DNA from: Alphaproteobacteria bacterium
GTDB taxonomy: Bacteria; Pseudomonadota; Alphaproteobacteria; Sphingomonadales; Rhodothalassiaceae
DNA: 8,583 bases
Assembly (NCBI GenBank): GCA_003694205.1
Contig: RFKS01000258.1
Coordinates: forward strand, 1 to 8,583
Reading direction: 5' to 3'
Shown here: one piece after another, positions 7,006-8,583 of the stretch
Position numbering within the stretch: the first letter of the stretch is position 1
Layout: every line of letters starts with the position of its first letter
Made by a program: the position numbers and the translations under genes
The notes under the pieces: generated by a model
What the model was told of the DNA's origin: nothing
The model's database searches: none
The model's input: only the letters and a program-made list of their open reading frames with translations

Positions 7006-7175
7006 CACCGTTCTCCCTTGCCGTGGCGACGGCGCTCGAACTCGGCCAGCAGGCGGGCCTTTTGCCGTTCGCGGCGCCAGCTTGCCAGACCGACGCCGAA
7101 AAGGATCGCGAACACGAGTGCATAGGCCGGCCAGACGAAGAGGCCATACCCACCCATATCAAGGAACCCGGTCAT
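7005..7175 (-). CDS. ccmD: Heme exporter accessory protein CcmD
   Basis: CcmD is a small inner-membrane protein needed to release holo-CcmE from the CcmABC complex. The gene encodes 56 residues: a short N-terminus with GGYGLFVWPAYA, one transmembrane helix (about 12-32), then a basic cytoplasmic tail with repeated Arg/Lys (WRRERQKARLLAEFERRR). The YxxFVWPAY-like segment and the RRE.....R tail are typical of CcmD. The start ATG at 7175 overlaps the ccmC stop (ATGA, 7172-7175) and is preceded by GAGGGGGT. The frame stays open upstream through ccmC, so automatic start choice could easily make the protein far too long. The 216-residue version starting at 7655 is an artefact. Confidence 0.92.
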   Translation of the reverse strand: MTGFLDMGGYGLFVWPAYALVFAILFGVGLASWRRERQKARLLAEFERRRHGKGER

Positions 7176-7891
7176 CCTGCACCCCCTCGCCGGCTCAGAT
7201 TGGAGAGCTTGATCTCTGCAAGCTCTGCCTTGATGCGCCAGATCCACACCGTCACGAAATAGACGGTGAATGCGGCAATCATGATGAGCAGCGGCCGCAG
7301 CATCGATGGGTCGAGCGTCGGCCCACCGGCGCGCAGCAGGCTCGCCGGCTGGTGCAGGGTGTTCCACCAGTCGACGGAAAACTTGATGATCGGCAGGTTG
7401 ACCACCCCGACGAGCGCCAGGATCGAGGCTGCTCGGGAGGCCTTGTCGCGGTCCTCGAACGCACCCCAGAGAGCCATATAGCCGAGATAGAGGAAAAAGA
7501 GGACGAGCACCGAGGTGAGCCGCGCATCCCACACCCACCAGGTGCCCCAGGTCGGCTTGCCCCACAAGGAGCCGGTGGCAAGCGCCAGTCCGGTGAAGGC
7601 AAGACCGAGCGGCGCCGCCGCCTTGCCGGCGACAGCGGCCAGCGGGTGGCGCCACACCAGCGTCACGAATCCGGCCACCGCCAGCACCAGATAGGTGGCG
7701 CTCGCCATATAGGCACTCGGGACGTGGATATACATGATGCGCACCGAATCGCCCTGCTGATAGTCCGCGGGCGAGGCGACAAGCGCAAAATAGAGCCCGA
7801 GCGCGAACAAGACGATGGTGGCGCCCAGTACGAAGGGCAGGATCCGATCGGCGAGGCGTACGAATCGCGCGGGATTTGCGAGCCAGTGCAT
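7172..7891 (-). CDS. ccmC: Heme exporter / heme-loading protein CcmC
   Basis: CcmC is a six-helix inner-membrane protein of the heme-handling family. It binds heme in the periplasm and loads it on CcmE. The 239-residue product starts MHWLANPARF and carries the tryptophan-rich signature WGTWWVWDARLTS (115-127). The two conserved periplasmic histidines known to ligate heme are present, H56 in YIHVPSAYMA and H180 in WWNTLHQPASL. The ATG at 7891 is used. A TTG at 7951 would add 20 Pro/Gly-rich residues unlike the family. No clear Shine-Dalgarno sequence precedes the ATG, in contrast to the other genes of the operon. It follows the ccmB stop by 69 bases and overlaps ccmD by ATGA. Confidence 0.96.
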   Translation of the reverse strand: MHWLANPARFVRLADRILPFVLGATIVLFALGLYFALVASPADYQQGDSVRIMYIHVPSAYMASATYLVLAVAGFVTLVWRHPLAAVAGKAAAPLGLAFTGLALATGSLWGKPTWGTWWVWDARLTSVLVLFFLYLGYMALWGAFEDRDKASRAASILALVGVVNLPIIKFSVDWWNTLHQPASLLRAGGPTLDPSMLRPLLIMIAAFTVYFVTVWIWRIKAELAEIKLSNLSRRGGAG

Positions 7892-7960
7892 GGTCGCTGA
7901 TCTAGTCGCTTGGCCGGGGCCGCGCAAGGGCGGATCCCCGGGATGCGGCAATCCGCGCCC
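7892..7960 (-). other. ccmB-ccmC spacer with inverted repeat
   Basis: This is the only substantial spacer in the operon. GCGGAT (7930-7935) is complementary to ATCCGC (7951-7956) across 15 bases. A smaller nested hairpin, ATCC-CCG-GGAT, lies at 7934-7944. No T run follows on the minus strand, so it does not look like an intrinsic terminator. It could shape messenger stability or processing between ccmB and ccmC, or be chance in GC-rich DNA. Confidence 0.3.
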
Positions 7961-8583
7961 CTATTCCAGAGCGAGCCGAAGGGCCGCCGCGGCGGCCAGG
8001 GGAGCGAGAACGAGGGCGAGCAGGCTCAGCCCGGCGAGCAGCGACAGATTGGCGGATACGGAGCCGAAGCCGTCAACCGCCATCACCGCCGCGACGCCGA
8101 AGATGAGGGGCGGCACATAAAGCGGCAGGACGAGAAGCGCCAGCAGGGCCCCGCCGCGCCGCACCGCGACCGTGAGCGCGCCGGCGATCGCGCCGACGAG
8201 ACTGAGCCCGGGCGTCCCCAGCGCCAGCGCCACGACGAGCACGCGAAGCGGCGCCGGCTCCATCTGCAGCATGATGCCGAAAAGCGGCGCCAGAAGAACC
8301 AGCGGCAGCAGCGTCGACAGCCAGTGAGCGAGCGCCTTGGCGAGCGCGACAAGGGCGAGCGGCAGACCACCGAGCGCGAGAATATCGAGCGTGCCGTCCT
8401 CGTAATCGGCCTGGAAGACCCGGTCGAGCGATAGCAGCGCGGCGAGAAGCGCCGCGATCCACAGCACGCCGGGCGCGATCAGGCGCAGGGTCGCGGGCTC
8501 GGGCGAGACACCGAAGGGAAAGAGCGTCACCGTCGCCGCATAGAATGCAAGGACAAGACCCGCGGCACCGCCCTGGGCGTAGG
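7961..8583 (-). CDS. ccmB: Heme exporter permease CcmB, 5' end outside window
   Basis: CcmB is the membrane partner of the ATPase CcmA in the CcmABCD complex, which drives release of holo-CcmE. The frame runs to the window edge without a stop. Residues just before GTG 8530 read AQGGAAGLVLAFYAATVTLFPFG, agreeing with the conserved helix of CcmB that leads into its LFPFG..PE signature, so GTG 8530 is an internal valine and not the start. About 207 residues are visible out of the usual ~220, so only about a dozen N-terminal residues should be missing. Several hydrophobic helices follow, with DYEDGTLD (in the loop after the second visible helix) and the LPLYVPPLIFG segment both typical of the family. 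The stop is TAG at 7961-7963. ccmA is expected immediately upstream, beyond base 8583. Confidence 0.93.
   Translation of the reverse strand, partial: YAQGGAAGLVLAFYAATVTLFPFGVSPEPATLRLIAPGVLWIAALLAALLSLDRVFQADYEDGTLDILALGGLPLALVALAKALAHWLSTLLPLVLLAPLFGIMLQMEPAPLRVLVVALALGTPGLSLVGAIAGALTVAVRRGGALLALLVLPLYVPPLIFGVAAVMAVDGFGSVSANLSLLAGLSLLALVLAPLAAAAALRLALE

Noticed and set aside
7176..7655. Long N-terminal extension of ccmD
   Set aside because: It is shadow translation of ccmC. CcmD proteins are about 50-70 residues, and ATG 7175 overlaps the ccmC stop with a ribosome site.
6893..7900. 335-residue plus-strand frame opposite ccmC/ccmD/ccmE
   Set aside because: Antisense shadow of three motif-supported genes.

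Overview
The window is a high-GC, densely packed proteobacterial chromosome segment dominated by a System I cytochrome c maturation (ccm) operon on the minus strand. Read 5'->3' from the right edge it is ccmB (start outside the window), ccmC, ccmD, ccmE, ccmF, ccmG, ccmH (CcmL/CycL type) and a single-chain ccmI with TPR units. The first gene of the usual order, ccmA, would lie just beyond base 8583. Protein character (the CcmI with a repeated 'LAARL..P....GW..L.R' unit, the CcmC and CcmH sequences) suggests an alphaproteobacterium. This is inferred from family resemblance only; no marker gene is present.

Layout. 1-1582 (+): a long open frame that already runs at the left edge. It encodes an unrecognised protein whose C-terminal two thirds looks like a beta-rich, probably outer-membrane, barrel ending in Phe. 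Its first ~240 bases are markedly AT-richer than everything else in the window. 1583-1712: a 130-base gap with a weak terminator-like hairpin. 1713-2366 (+): a Crp/Fnr-family regulator without the Fnr cysteine cluster. 2367-2386: a 20-base convergent gap with no visible terminator. 2387-8583 (-): the ccm operon.

How the genes work together. CcmB and CcmC (with CcmA, off-window) and CcmD load heme onto the periplasmic chaperone CcmE. CcmF and CcmH/CcmI transfer it to apocytochrome c, whose CXXCH thiols are kept reduced by CcmG and CcmH. Six of the seven junctions in the operon are stop/start overlaps or nearly so: ATGA at C/D, E/F, G/H and H/I, TGATG at D/E, and a 17-base gap at F/G. Only B/C has a real spacer (69 bases), and that spacer contains an inverted repeat. 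The catalytic and heme-binding residues of every ccm protein seen here are intact, so the pathway looks functional. The regulator and the barrel-like protein point towards the ccm operon from the other strand; any functional link to it is unproven.

I did not find a clearly new biological system. The least explained object is the left-edge gene.
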